From: a virus
Virus record (IMG/VR): IMGVR_UViG_3300031234_000251
Span: 1 to 26,206 of that record
Length of the DNA: 26,206 nucleotides
Reading direction: 5' to 3' (one strand)
Shown here: in pieces, positions 7,273 to 15,809 of the stretch
Position numbering within the stretch: position 1 is the stretch's first letter
Layout: each line of letters starts with the position of its first letter
The notes under the pieces: generated by a model
What the model was told of the DNA's origin: nothing
What the model saw: the letters and a program-made list of their open reading frames with translations, nothing else
The model's database searches: none
Made by a program: the position numbers and the translations under genes

Positions 7273-8133
7273 TCATATTATATATTTAAGTTGAGCATCT
7301 TTATACCCTTTATTAATCATCTCTCTAATTTTTATTGGGTCAAAATCTAAAACATTATCTATTAAATTGTAATGTGGTTTTATAATACGAAGCTTAATTA
7401 GCTTTCTATCATCTAATCCAGCTTCGGCTAATTTGTTATGCATTTGAGCAATCTCAATGTCATTGGATAAAATTTTATCTGTAGCAACATCAAATGCACG
7501 CCTAACAATATCGATGATATTAGGATCTTTCATGAACTTTTTATCTCTAACATCTGGCGAAGTTGTAATAACATCTATCTCTGTCGCTCCCATTTCTATG
7601 GCAACTTTGATGGGCGATAGAATTTTCATTCCTCCATCTATATATAGATCGTTGTCTATTTTCACTGGGCAAAATGCGGCTGGAAAAGCAGAACTTGCTA
7701 ATATAGCATCAATAAAATTATCACTATCTTGATTAAAAATTGTATATTTACCAGTGTGTAAATTGAGCGCCCCAACTGCTACTTTTTTACCAGAAGCTCT
7801 AATTTTTTCCAGACTAATATTTTCTTTGATTAAATAGTGTAACGGAGAACTATCATAAAAAGACTTGCGCCAAGCTGCCGCCATTCTTCCCCAAACTGGC
7901 CATGGTTTATATATTTTTGAAGAGTCTAATTTGAGCCACATATCAGTTAGCTCAGATGCTGCTAATTTTTCTTGACCTATCGGGAATTGCGCGAGGAAGG
8001 AACTATTTATTGCTCCGACACTAGTTCCACATAATATGGAATAATCGTTTTGCAAATTGCCAAGTAAATAATTGATTACTCCGCTTGCCCAAGCACCTTT
8101 GCTAGATCCACCTGATTGGACAATCGCACGCAT
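7273..8133 (-). CDS. Patatin-like phospholipase
   Basis: A 286-residue protein with the patatin motifs in order. A glycine-rich oxyanion loop GGSSKGAW (about 8-15) comes first, then the nucleophile elbow GTSVG with Ser38, and YIDGG with Asp166, which completes the Ser-Asp dyad. Patatins hydrolyse acyl chains from phospholipids and related lipids, and length and motif spacing are normal for bacterial ones. There is no signal peptide or membrane segment. Its ATG shares one base with the TAA of a 47-residue gene, which itself overlaps a membrane-anchored coiled-coil gene, so the three are probably co-translated. The context suggests membrane attack at lysis or during entry, but a virion-bound role is also possible. 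The family call is firm. Confidence 0.93.
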   Translation of the reverse strand: MRAIVQSGGSSKGAWASGVINYLLGNLQNDYSILCGTSVGAINSSFLAQFPIGQEKLAASELTDMWLKLDSSKIYKPWPVWGRMAAAWRKSFYDSSPLHYLIKENISLEKIRASGKKVAVGALNLHTGKYTIFNQDSDNFIDAILASSAFPAAFCPVKIDNDLYIDGGMKILSPIKVAIEMGATEIDVITTSPDVRDKKFMKDPNIIDIVRRAFDVATDKILSNDIEIAQMHNKLAEAGLDDRKLIKLRIIKPHYNLIDNVLDFDPIKIREMINKGYKDAQLKYII

Positions 8134-8276
8134 TATGTGACCGGTTTGTTTTCCAATAACTTGAATATAAGTTCATCCAACTTAAAATTAAGACGTTTAT
8201 ACGACTCAAGAAGTTTTTTCCGCTCATCTTTGGTTTCAATTTTTACCGTTTCCAATAGGCAATCTTCATCTTTCAT
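8133..8276 (-). CDS. 47-residue charged coiled-coil protein
   Basis: A small protein starting MKDEDCLLETVKIETKDERK and ending LDELIFKLLENKPVT. It is strongly charged, with heptad-like leucines, and is probably a single amphipathic helix. Its ATG lies inside the last 11 bases of the membrane-protein gene upstream, and its TAA overlaps the patatin ATG (TAATG). That double overlap is the main reason to accept it as a gene. AAGGA sits about 10 bases before the start. It may partner the coiled-coil protein before it or the lipase after it; the role is unknown. Confidence 0.65.
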   Translation of the reverse strand: MKDEDCLLETVKIETKDERKKLLESYKRLNFKLDELIFKLLENKPVT

Positions 8277-8583
8277 TGTCATTATTGTTCCTTGTCCTGG
8301 TAATTTCTAAAATAGTATCAAGTTTTTTATCCATTTTGTCGGACTCCTTATTAAGATTTATAACATTGGCTTTCAGCGTAGATATATCCGTAGCGTCTTG
8401 CAATTTATGTTCTAGTAAATCTTTTGACAGTTGTTCTATAATATCAACCGTTTCTTTTTGTGTATTACTTAATCTAGTATTTTGATTTATTTTGCTAGAT
8501 CTAATCCAGTTCGCAACCATACCTATTACAGTTATAGCTCCGAAAGTTATTTCATATACCGACCTTGTAGTTTCATTATCCAT
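8266..8583 (-). CDS. Membrane-anchored coiled-coil protein, possible holin-like
   Basis: A 105-residue protein with one predicted membrane segment near the N-terminus (about 8-27, VYEITFGAITVIGMVANWIR). A long charged helix follows with heptad leucine and isoleucine spacing (about 40-95), ending in a basic and Asn-rich tail. This layout recalls small phage lysis or membrane-associated proteins such as the XhlA type, although those usually have the membrane helix at the C-terminus. It overlaps the next small gene by 11 bp and leads into the patatin gene, so it may be the membrane partner of a lipid-attacking pair. The holin idea is inference; the membrane segment and coil are visible. Confidence 0.65.
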   Translation of the reverse strand: MDNETTRSVYEITFGAITVIGMVANWIRSSKINQNTRLSNTQKETVDIIEQLSKDLLEHKLQDATDISTLKANVINLNKESDKMDKKLDTILEITRTRNNNDNER

Positions 8584-8632
8584 ATTTTCCGTTCAACTTA
8601 ATAATATGGCAAAAATTGCACATTGCCATTTA

Positions 8633-11600
8633 TCATGAATTATCCTCAATCCACTCCACAGTAATACACATAAGTGGTGCTGATGCGCCTATTGTTGCGA
8701 CTAACAAACTGAGCCATTGTGATGTACCACGAAGTATAAATTGTTGGCCTCCATCATCGCCAAAATAAAAATCAAGGTTGCCAACCGAATTGTAAGTAAG
8801 GGCAGCCGTCATATATTGAATCCACCCTGACGCTATGTTAGCTACAACAGTTGATGCTGTAGGCACAGTAGTATATGTGTCCATTACCGCTGACGCAGCG
8901 GCATTCCCAGTATCCATTAGAACTGCAGTATGGCCAACGGCCGTACCGCCTGTTAATGATGATAAACGCTGTACAGTTACCAGAGAAGGTGCTGCAAGAC
9001 CGGTTGTTGATGTTACTTGTATATTAATGTGAGTAACTCTTACAGTTTTAGTAGAAGAACCAATGAGTGTCATAATTGGAAAAGATGATGCAGCTACTGG
9101 AGTAATACCAACTGCAGTTGCACGAAACGTGGCGCGCCTGCTATCCTTATTAACCCATAATGCGCCAGTAGTATCAGACTGACTGGCAACAGATTGTCCA
9201 GCCGTTAATGCTGGCACCGTCGTTTGATAAACATTTAAATGTGCAATTCCATTTGCTGGTGCTGTGGCCGCGGTGATGACGGCATCCATAATTGCGCCAG
9301 CGTTTCCAAAAATATCTGTTTTTAATTTGCCAGAAGTATCTGTTGACAACGTTCTAATGTCAGTACCATCAGAGCCACCAATTTGTTGTGTGACTGGCGG
9401 TACAGCAGAACCAGTAGCTGCCTGACTAAGCAAAGAAACGTTAGTAGTAATATCGGAGGCTCTAACAGTAATATTAGCAGTTCCAGAGGTATATGCAGAC
9501 ACCCTGATACGAGTCATGCCTGCCCCGCCTACTCCTACAATGGATTCGGCGTTTGCCGTATTAGCAGATCCAAAAACTATACTGCTAACAATGACACCAG
9601 TTCCTGGATTATGAAAAAACGTTGAATTCCAAGTTGTACCACCGTCAAAAGAAACTTCAGGAATAATAGTTCCAATCAACGTACCAGCTATAAGTTGCAT
9701 GCCTACGGCAGTTAATCCTGGATGAGTAACAGATACGGTGGCATTTAGAGCACCTAGCGCGCCAGTACTAGTAACATCTGCAGAGGCTTGCCCTATTAGC
9801 AAATTACCAGAAGCATTTGTAAGCAAAGTCCTAGCATCTGTACCGTCAGAACCTGCAATTAAAACTGGATTGCCAGCAACAGCCGCACCGGCAGCTGCCG
9901 CTCCAATCACCATTAGTCTTCCTGATGTATCAGTTGTAATGGCTCTAGCATCAGTTCCGTCAGATCCGGCTATTACAGCAACGGCTGGCGGTAAAACAAG
10001 TCCGGCTTGAGTAGCAAATAGAACGGAAGGATCGGTTCTAGTAGTAGCGCGAACAGTAACGTTGGCAGTACCAGAGGTATAAGCCGAAACTCTAACTCGC
10101 GATAAACCAGATCCTCCAACACCAACAATAGTTGCCGCAGTTGCAGTGTTAGCTGATGCAAATACAATTGTAGATACTTTTCCAGAAGTCGGTGTATCAA
10201 AATAAGTAGAATTCCAAGTAGTGCCACCATCAAAAGAAACTTCAGGTAAAATAGTTCCAATTAATGTTCCTGCTGCTAATTGAAATCCAGCTGTATTTAA
10301 CCCTGCCGTCACCACTTGTACAGCAGCATTAAGAGCCCCTAATGTTCCTGTTGTTGTAACATCTCCTGATAAAGATGATACTATATTATTTGGAGATACG
10401 GCAACTACCAATGCTGGATCTGTAGCGACTGCCGCGGTTGAGGCAGCTTTAACAGCAACAGGTCCGTGAGTGCCGTCTGTTATCAAAGTAAATTGTTGAT
10501 TTTCTATTGGCGCAGAAGTATAGTTAGCAGCTATACCAACATTAACAGTACCAGTGCCAGAAATCACAGTAGATAGTCTAACTCTAAATTGAATGAAAGC
10601 ACTAATATTCATCTGGAAAGCAATGTTAGTGCTAGCTACTAATGTATATGTAGAGGTTGGGATTGAAGAATAACTTGAGATAACGCCAATAGGATACCAG
10701 TTAGTTCCAGCAACCGTATCTGACACTTCGAAAGTAAGAACACCTCCTGTAATGGTCGTTCCCTGATTAAGAGTAACGGCAATTGTTCCATAACCGGTTA
10801 CTGTCAATGCCGCGGTAGCATTAACCGAAGTTGCAGACGTCCAGGCCGCAGTTGTTTCTGCTGTTTGAGCACCTAAAACAATGGCATGTCCAGAGGCATC
10901 TGTTGATATGGTCCTAGCGTCTGTTCCGTCGGATCCTGCAATTAAAACTGGATTCCCTGCTACAGCAGATCCTGATGCTGCATCACCTACTACCGTAACA
11001 GTCCCTGACAAAGAAACAGGCTGGGTAACGGCAGATCCATCTATTCTTATTGCACCAGCGGTCGTTAGAGATAATGCATTAAGAGTACCAGTCGTATATG
11101 TTGGAGAAGACGTGGTTACTGATCCGCCTACTTGTCCAACTATTGGTGGCAACGCTGCTCCAGCGGCACCGCTATTTAGCAGAGATGGATCTGAAATGTC
11201 TGAAGCTCTAACAGTAATATTAGCAGTTCCAGAGGTATATGCAGAAACTCTTACACGAGTTTGCCCTGCCCCGCCAACACCTGCAATAGTGGCGGCAGTA
11301 GCCGTGTTAGAAGAACCAAAAACGAAACTGGTAACAATATTTCCTGTATTTGGGATATCAAAAAAAGTGGCATTCCATGTGGTTCCACCATCAAAAGAAA
11401 CCTCTGGAATGATTGTCCCAATCAACGTGCCGGCAGCAAGCTGAAAACCAACCGATCCAAGTCCAGGATGTGTAACCGATACAGTCGCATTTAATGCTCC
11501 AAGTGCACCTGTATTTGTAATATCTGCGGCAGATAATGATAAAGCATTATTGGGCGATATGGCAACAACTAGAGCAGGATCGGTTGCAACTGCTGCCGTA

Positions 11601-12232
11601 CTTGCAGGCTTTACTGCTACGGGCCCATTTGTGGCATCAGTGATTTTAGTTGTCCATGCATCGGCAAGAGCTACCCCTGTGACAGCAGCCTGGGCCACTA
11701 ATAAGTTACCAGATGTATTGGTAGAAAGATTTCTAGCATCTGTACCGTCAGAACCTGCAACTAACACTGGATTACCCGCTAAAGCCGACCCTGAAGCGGC
11801 ATCACCAACAACAGTAACAGTGTTATTTGGAGATATGGAAACAACTAATGAAGGATCTGTTGCAACAGCAGCAGTAGAAGCCGCTTTAACAGCAACAGGT
11901 CCGTGAGTGCCGTCGGTAAGTTCAGTTGTCCAAGCATTGGCGAGTGAATTTGCTGTACCTTGATTGGCTGTAACCGTTCCAGAAACGGGAACAACGGTGC
12001 CGCCAGAAATGCCTTGTATTGTCAGTACGCCCCCTGTAGGCGTGCCTGCCGTGCCTGCTCCAGCAACAATTGTTCTACCAGAGCCATCCATTAAAATATA
12101 ATGTGCATTAGTACCGTCTGAGCCGGCAAATAATAATGCAGAAGTGGCGGTAGGAATAGCCAGCCCATTAGAAACAGACATCTCTTGTCCGCTTACATCA
12201 TAAATTATAACATTAGGCGATTCACCAGACAT
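8633..12232 (-). CDS. Long modular tail fibre or surface protein
   Basis: A 1199-residue protein built from repeats. The N-terminus (MSGESPNVIIYDVSGQEM) matches the starts of the 555- and 148-residue proteins, suggesting a shared virion attachment motif. Three copies of a beta domain of about 110 residues follow (about 238-350, 625-735, 820-930; TGALGALNATVSV...IPEVSFDGGTTWN...VRVSAYTSGTAN). There are also three copies of DGTHGPVAVKAASTAAVATD and six of a SDGTDAR...SGNLL turn-rich unit. A distinct domain closes the protein (about 1015-1199). Composition is Thr/Ala/Gly/Ser-rich with almost no Lys or Cys, as in extended virion fibres. AAAGGAAC precedes the ATG. The receptor is unknown. Confidence 0.85.
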   Translation of the reverse strand: MSGESPNVIIYDVSGQEMSVSNGLAIPTATSALLFAGSDGTNAHYILMDGSGRTIVAGAGTAGTPTGGVLTIQGISGGTVVPVSGTVTANQGTANSLANAWTTELTDGTHGPVAVKAASTAAVATDPSLVVSISPNNTVTVVGDAASGSALAGNPVLVAGSDGTDARNLSTNTSGNLLVAQAAVTGVALADAWTTKITDATNGPVAVKPASTAAVATDPALVVAISPNNALSLSAADITNTGALGALNATVSVTHPGLGSVGFQLAAGTLIGTIIPEVSFDGGTTWNATFFDIPNTGNIVTSFVFGSSNTATAATIAGVGGAGQTRVRVSAYTSGTANITVRASDISDPSLLNSGAAGAALPPIVGQVGGSVTTSSPTYTTGTLNALSLTTAGAIRIDGSAVTQPVSLSGTVTVVGDAASGSAVAGNPVLIAGSDGTDARTISTDASGHAIVLGAQTAETTAAWTSATSVNATAALTVTGYGTIAVTLNQGTTITGGVLTFEVSDTVAGTNWYPIGVISSYSSIPTSTYTLVASTNIAFQMNISAFIQFRVRLSTVISGTGTVNVGIAANYTSAPIENQQFTLITDGTHGPVAVKAASTAAVATDPALVVAVSPNNIVSSLSGDVTTTGTLGALNAAVQVVTAGLNTAGFQLAAGTLIGTILPEVSFDGGTTWNSTYFDTPTSGKVSTIVFASANTATAATIVGVGGSGLSRVRVSAYTSGTANVTVRATTRTDPSVLFATQAGLVLPPAVAVIAGSDGTDARAITTDTSGRLMVIGAAAAGAAVAGNPVLIAGSDGTDARTLLTNASGNLLIGQASADVTSTGALGALNATVSVTHPGLTAVGMQLIAGTLIGTIIPEVSFDGGTTWNSTFFHNPGTGVIVSSIVFGSANTANAESIVGVGGAGMTRIRVSAYTSGTANITVRASDITTNVSLLSQAATGSAVPPVTQQIGGSDGTDIRTLSTDTSGKLKTDIFGNAGAIMDAVITAATAPANGIAHLNVYQTTVPALTAGQSVASQSDTTGALWVNKDSRRATFRATAVGITPVAASSFPIMTLIGSSTKTVRVTHINIQVTSTTGLAAPSLVTVQRLSSLTGGTAVGHTAVLMDTGNAAASAVMDTYTTVPTASTVVANIASGWIQYMTAALTYNSVGNLDFYFGDDGGQQFILRGTSQWLSLLVATIGASAPLMCITVEWIEDNS
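9443..9775 (-). repeat. Beta-domain repeat, copy 3
   Basis: Encodes about residues 820-930 of the 1199-residue fibre protein. The unit opens with TSTGALGALNATVSVTHPGL, continues with IPEVSFDGGTTWN and ends in VSAYTSGTANITVRASD. It is close to copy 1 in protein, with many synonymous changes in DNA. Confidence 0.8.
10028..10360 (-). repeat. Beta-domain repeat, copy 2
   Basis: Encodes about residues 625-735 of the 1199-residue fibre protein (TTTGTLGALNAAVQVVTAGL...LPEVSFDGGTTWNSTYF...VSAYTSGTANVTVRATT). It is the most diverged of the three copies, especially near its start. Confidence 0.8.
11183..11521 (-). repeat. Beta-domain repeat, copy 1
   Basis: Encodes about residues 238-350 of the 1199-residue fibre protein (TNTGALGALNATVSVTHPGL...IPEVSFDGGTTWNATFF...VSAYTSGTANITVRASD). 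It is preceded by one of the DG(T/A)(H/N)GPVAVK units, as is copy 2. Confidence 0.8.
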
Positions 12233-12287
12233 CAGTTTTCAGTTCCTTTTGCTATCTTAATATATCAGGTTAAATCAAGATGTTAGG

Positions 12288-13955
12288 TTATGCGGTAAGT
12301 TCTGTACAAAGTACAGATCCGGTAGCTGATGATGGAGAAAATTCGCTAATAGCTCCGGTAAACGTTACTGGTAATTCCCAATATGATGCAGTTAATAGCA
12401 CGATAGAGAAATTACTTATACTGGCAGTACCAGATCCTAATAATACATAAATATTTTTATTAGTATTATTATATAATGCAGCAAAAAGTCTAGCAGGATT
12501 AGAGGCTAATAGAGATGTCGCAGCGCTTGCAGTAACGGCCACTGAAGTAACGTTTGCAGTAGAGGCTTTATTGGCAACGGCACTAACACGTAAATTGCCT
12601 GTTGTATCTAAAGATAAGGCACTTAATTGTCCAGTAGTATAAGTTGGGGCGGATGTTGTTACAGCGCCTGCAACGAAAGTAGCATCGGAGGTTGGTGTAG
12701 TTGCATTGATTGGATATACACCGTCAATACGCAATAACCCAGCTGTCGTCAAAGATAGTGGATCCATCTGACCGGTAGTATATGTAGGCGCAGAAGTAGT
12801 AACCGAAGCACCAGCATAAGTTGCATCAGCAGGTGGACTTGCAGCAGTTGCGCTTACAGATAAGTTGCTTGTTGCTACCGTATTGTTTGGACTAATAGCA
12901 ACTACTAATGCTGGATCGGTTGCAACAGCCGCGGTAGATGCAGCTTTAACGGCAGCGGGACCATTGGTACCATCTGAAATTCTCGTATACCAAGATTGTG
13001 CAAGTGTGCCGGCAAGACTTTGTGATACCAAAGAACGTAAGTTTCCAGAAGTATCTAAAGATAAGGCGCTTAATTGTCCAGTAGTATAACCTGGTGCCGC
13101 AGTTGTTACTGCACCACCGATAAATACAACATCGGATGTAGGGGTAGTTGCATTGATTGGATATACACCGTCAATACGAAGAAGTCCTGCTGTCGTCAAA
13201 GATAGTGGATCCATCTGACCGGTAGTATATGTTGGTGCAGATGTTGTTACAGATGCACCCATATATGTGGCGGACGTTGGAGGTGTTGCGGCCACTGTAG
13301 AAACAGATGGGTTGGTTGCTGTAATAGATCCTGTAATTGGAACTGGAGTGCCGCTCGCATTACCTTGAATTGTTAAAATTCCGCCTGAAGGAGTACCAGC
13401 CGTACCAACACCAACTACGTTTTGATTAAGTGGAGTGGTCTTCGTAACAACAGTAGTATAAATAGACGCGCTGAATGTTCCTGTAACCGTCCAAGATACC
13501 TTCATCATTGGACTGGTACAATTGGTTAAAACGGCGGTAAAAACAGCCGGAGCATTACCATTTGTAATGGTGCTCGTACCTGCCGAGTTACCAAAGACAG
13601 TAGTTCCATTACCAGGATCAACTTCTTGAATGGTATATGCGATAGAACCTGATCCGGTTACAGTTCCTACGTTAACTATAATGGCAACTTCTTGTGTGCC
13701 GAACCAATTTGCTGTTACTAAGGTAGAACCGGTAGTTGTAACCGTGGCATTAGATTGAACAACGAAATCGTTGCTCATCTGTACCATGCCTAAAGCACCT
13801 TGAGAGGCTGATGGAACATACAGTGCGTTACCGCTTGGATTTTGTCCTGATATTAGTAAAGTATTAGTGCCTGTTGGTATGGATGAACCACTGGCGACAT
13901 CTAATTCTGTTCCACTGCTATTATATAGTACGGTTGATGGGGATTGTCCACTCAT
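12288..13955 (-). CDS. Modular tail fibre or surface protein
   Basis: A 555-residue Thr/Ala/Ser-rich protein. It starts with the shared motif MSGQSPSTVLYNSSGTEL, has a beta domain at about 65-175 and then repeats. A 43-residue unit (GASVTTSAPTYTTGQMDPLS...VYPINATTPTSD) occurs at about 233-275 and 382-424. Between them lies one copy of the SDGTNGPAAVKAASTAAVATD unit also found in the 578- and 1199-residue proteins. The last 90 or so residues (SVAVTASAATSLLASNPARL...YWELPVTFTG) match the end of the 578-residue protein, so that C-terminal domain is shared too. A TATAAT hexamer and a TATAAATA box lie in the 99-bp gap upstream. It is probably a fibre homologue made by module shuffling. Confidence 0.8.
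   Translation of the reverse strand: MSGQSPSTVLYNSSGTELDVASGSSIPTGTNTLLISGQNPSGNALYVPSASQGALGMVQMSNDFVVQSNATVTTTGSTLVTANWFGTQEVAIIVNVGTVTGSGSIAYTIQEVDPGNGTTVFGNSAGTSTITNGNAPAVFTAVLTNCTSPMMKVSWTVTGTFSASIYTTVVTKTTPLNQNVVGVGTAGTPSGGILTIQGNASGTPVPITGSITATNPSVSTVAATPPTSATYMGASVTTSAPTYTTGQMDPLSLTTAGLLRIDGVYPINATTPTSDVVFIGGAVTTAAPGYTTGQLSALSLDTSGNLRSLVSQSLAGTLAQSWYTRISDGTNGPAAVKAASTAAVATDPALVVAISPNNTVATSNLSVSATAASPPADATYAGASVTTSAPTYTTGQMDPLSLTTAGLLRIDGVYPINATTPTSDATFVAGAVTTSAPTYTTGQLSALSLDTTGNLRVSAVANKASTANVTSVAVTASAATSLLASNPARLFAALYNNTNKNIYVLLGSGTASISNFSIVLLTASYWELPVTFTGAISEFSPSSATGSVLCTELTA
12691..12785 (-). repeat. Near-identical DNA repeat in fibre gene, copy B
   Basis: About 95 bp, nearly identical to 13138-13232 apart from a short diverged patch in the middle. 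It encodes part of the MDPLSLTTAGLLRIDGVYP unit. DNA identity higher than in neighbouring repeats implies recent duplication or gene conversion. Confidence 0.75.
13138..13232 (-). repeat. Near-identical DNA repeat in fibre gene, copy A
   Basis: Partner of 12691-12785. It encodes the first copy of the 43-residue unit in the 555-residue protein. The two copies lie 447 bp apart in direct orientation, so recombination between them would delete 149 codons in frame. Confidence 0.75.
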
Positions 13956-14043
13956 GGTTTTCTCACATTAAAGAAGTTAACTTTCACTTGCTTTGGGGCA
14001 CTTATTATAGCCCTATACTAAATATGTGCCGTTAGTAATAGTT

Positions 14044-14051
14044 TATTTATA
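14044..14051 (-). promoter_or_regulatory. TATAAATA late-type promoter box (candidate)
   Basis: TATAAATA on the minus strand, 88 bp before the start of the 555-residue fibre gene and just after the stop of the 578-residue gene. It matches the late promoter consensus of T4-like phages. The same 8-mer also occurs several times inside genes here, so chance is a real alternative. A TATAAT hexamer follows downstream in the same gap. Confidence 0.35.
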
Positions 14052-14054
14052 TAA

Positions 14055-15791
14055 TTATTGTGAAAGCTCATCGACAAACATATTACCACTAACAGCCGTA
14101 GTCCAAAATCCACTTACAACGTTTGTATAGCCAAATGGTATTTCAAAATATGATTGTGGAAACAACTTTATAGTATAGCTTGATGTTGTAGCCACAGATC
14201 CCAATTTAACGTACACCAAAGAGCTGGAGTCATTAAATAATGTAGCGCCCAATCTCAATGAATTATTAGCCAATAACACAACGTTAGATGTAGACACAGC
14301 CACGCTTGTAATAATGCTCGTTGACGGACGAACCGTACTAGTGGTAATTGGATTATTAGGGGATATGGCAACGACTAATGCTGGATCAGAAGCTACAGCA
14401 GCAGTAGATGGAGGGGTAACATAAGCTGGCCCATGATATCCGTCCGTAATCTCCATAGGCCATGCATTGAAAATATTATTTGGGAGACCTTGGTTTACGG
14501 TTCCAATATCAATAGTTCCAATTTCAACATTTATTGTTTGATCGGAAGCAAATACGACAGGAACTGAGTCAGAAGAAGTTTTTTGACCCAATGTAATTGG
14601 TAATCCATTATCATCTTCTAACTGAGACTTAACAATAAGTTTTCCGGTTGCATCTTGAACTATTGGACGGCTTATTAGTGCTGGCAAAAATGTTGCTAAT
14701 AAACCTAAATAATTAACACTGGAAGTTGTTGTTGCAGTTCCAGTTATAGATCCTGCTGATGTTTGTATTTCGCTTTCCACACATACACCAGCCGCAGAAA
14801 AATCAGATGACCAACCTGCTCCACTATGTATAACTGGACTGGTAGATGCGACGAAAGCACTTATACAAAATTCACTATCATGATTAGTTATAATAGGCCC
14901 GACAGAAAGTGCATTCCCAGTGCCATTGCCAATAATTACTTTGTCAAGAATTGGAGCGCCAACAAGAAGCCCTGATATTTCGTATAATTGAATAGAGCCG
15001 GTTACACTTTGACTAAAATTAGTGGCCGTAACAGTACACGGTCCGCCTATGCTATTGGTAGTCCATAAATCAATTTGTCCAACGCCTGGCGTAATAAAAG
15101 AAGCTGATTGAATATATATATTGGCTTGACTATCAGAAAATGTATATGTAGATCCAGACGATCCGTCGCTTTGAAGAACTAACGCGATAATAGAATTATT
15201 AATTGTAGTTGGTAGTGTAAATGAATGAGAAAATGAAGTTCCTATAGACGGGCCGGTATTATTACTTTGGACGATCTCTGGAACGATAATAGCCGGAGAA
15301 ACTACCGTGTCAATAGAAGCCTTAAGAAACCCTCCTGTAGTTGCCTGAAGATTGGTAAAATTATTAGTCTGAGCGGCTCCACCTTGTTTTTGAGCAGCTA
15401 AAACAGAACGAACGGTTTCGACAGATGCAAAAGTAGGAACATCAGATGTTAAAGAATGCGTTTGTGTATATTTGCTAGATGATGAATATAATGTACTAAG
15501 TTGAAAATAAGATTGATCTATTATTCCGTTTGTATATGTGACTTTAAAATATCGAGCCCTAGGCGCCAAAGAATATGAGGCTGCTACGTTTGGTGAAATC
15601 GTAAACGCCTCATTGTAACTGAAAGTTATATTATCTTGAGACCATGAAAATAATAATCCGTTAATGGCACTTACTTGATCTGACAAAATAGATACAAGTA
15701 TTGATGAGCTTCCACTTATATCTTCGCCTTGACCCTGAAAAGTGTCATTGGCTGCAAGAGGTGTTGTAGTTGAATTAAATGTGGAAGGCAT
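14055..15791 (-). CDS. Modular tail fibre or surface protein with inserted sandwich domain
   Basis: A 578-residue protein with four parts. Residues about 15-110 form a phage fibre domain (TFQGQGEDISGSSSILVSI, SDQ...LLFSWSQDN, RARYFKVTYTNGIIDQSYF). Residues about 170-370 form a beta-sandwich matching the whole protein at 2758-3447. Residues about 405-470 hold PVVFASDQTINV and one ITDGYHGPAYVTPPSTAAVA unit shared with the 555- and 1199-residue proteins. The last 90 residues match the C-terminal domain of the 555-residue protein. It lacks the MS-SP N-terminal motif, so it may attach to the virion differently. AAGGATA lies before the ATG. Confidence 0.8.
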   Translation of the reverse strand: MPSTFNSTTTPLAANDTFQGQGEDISGSSSILVSILSDQVSAINGLLFSWSQDNITFSYNEAFTISPNVAASYSLAPRARYFKVTYTNGIIDQSYFQLSTLYSSSSKYTQTHSLTSDVPTFASVETVRSVLAAQKQGGAAQTNNFTNLQATTGGFLKASIDTVVSPAIIVPEIVQSNNTGPSIGTSFSHSFTLPTTINNSIIALVLQSDGSSGSTYTFSDSQANIYIQSASFITPGVGQIDLWTTNSIGGPCTVTATNFSQSVTGSIQLYEISGLLVGAPILDKVIIGNGTGNALSVGPIITNHDSEFCISAFVASTSPVIHSGAGWSSDFSAAGVCVESEIQTSAGSITGTATTTSSVNYLGLLATFLPALISRPIVQDATGKLIVKSQLEDDNGLPITLGQKTSSDSVPVVFASDQTINVEIGTIDIGTVNQGLPNNIFNAWPMEITDGYHGPAYVTPPSTAAVASDPALVVAISPNNPITTSTVRPSTSIITSVAVSTSNVVLLANNSLRLGATLFNDSSSLVYVKLGSVATTSSYTIKLFPQSYFEIPFGYTNVVSGFWTTAVSGNMFVDELSQ

Positions 15792-15809
15792 TTATTATAT
15801 CCTTAAAAA

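Noticed and set aside
10881-11444. A 187-residue plus-strand open frame
   Set aside because: It is the antisense shadow of the repeat-rich fibre gene, with the same low-complexity periodicity and no start signal.
12288-13232. A diversity-generating retroelement target, given the repeats in fibre genes
   Set aside because: No reverse transcriptase or template repeat with adenine-specific changes is seen in the window.
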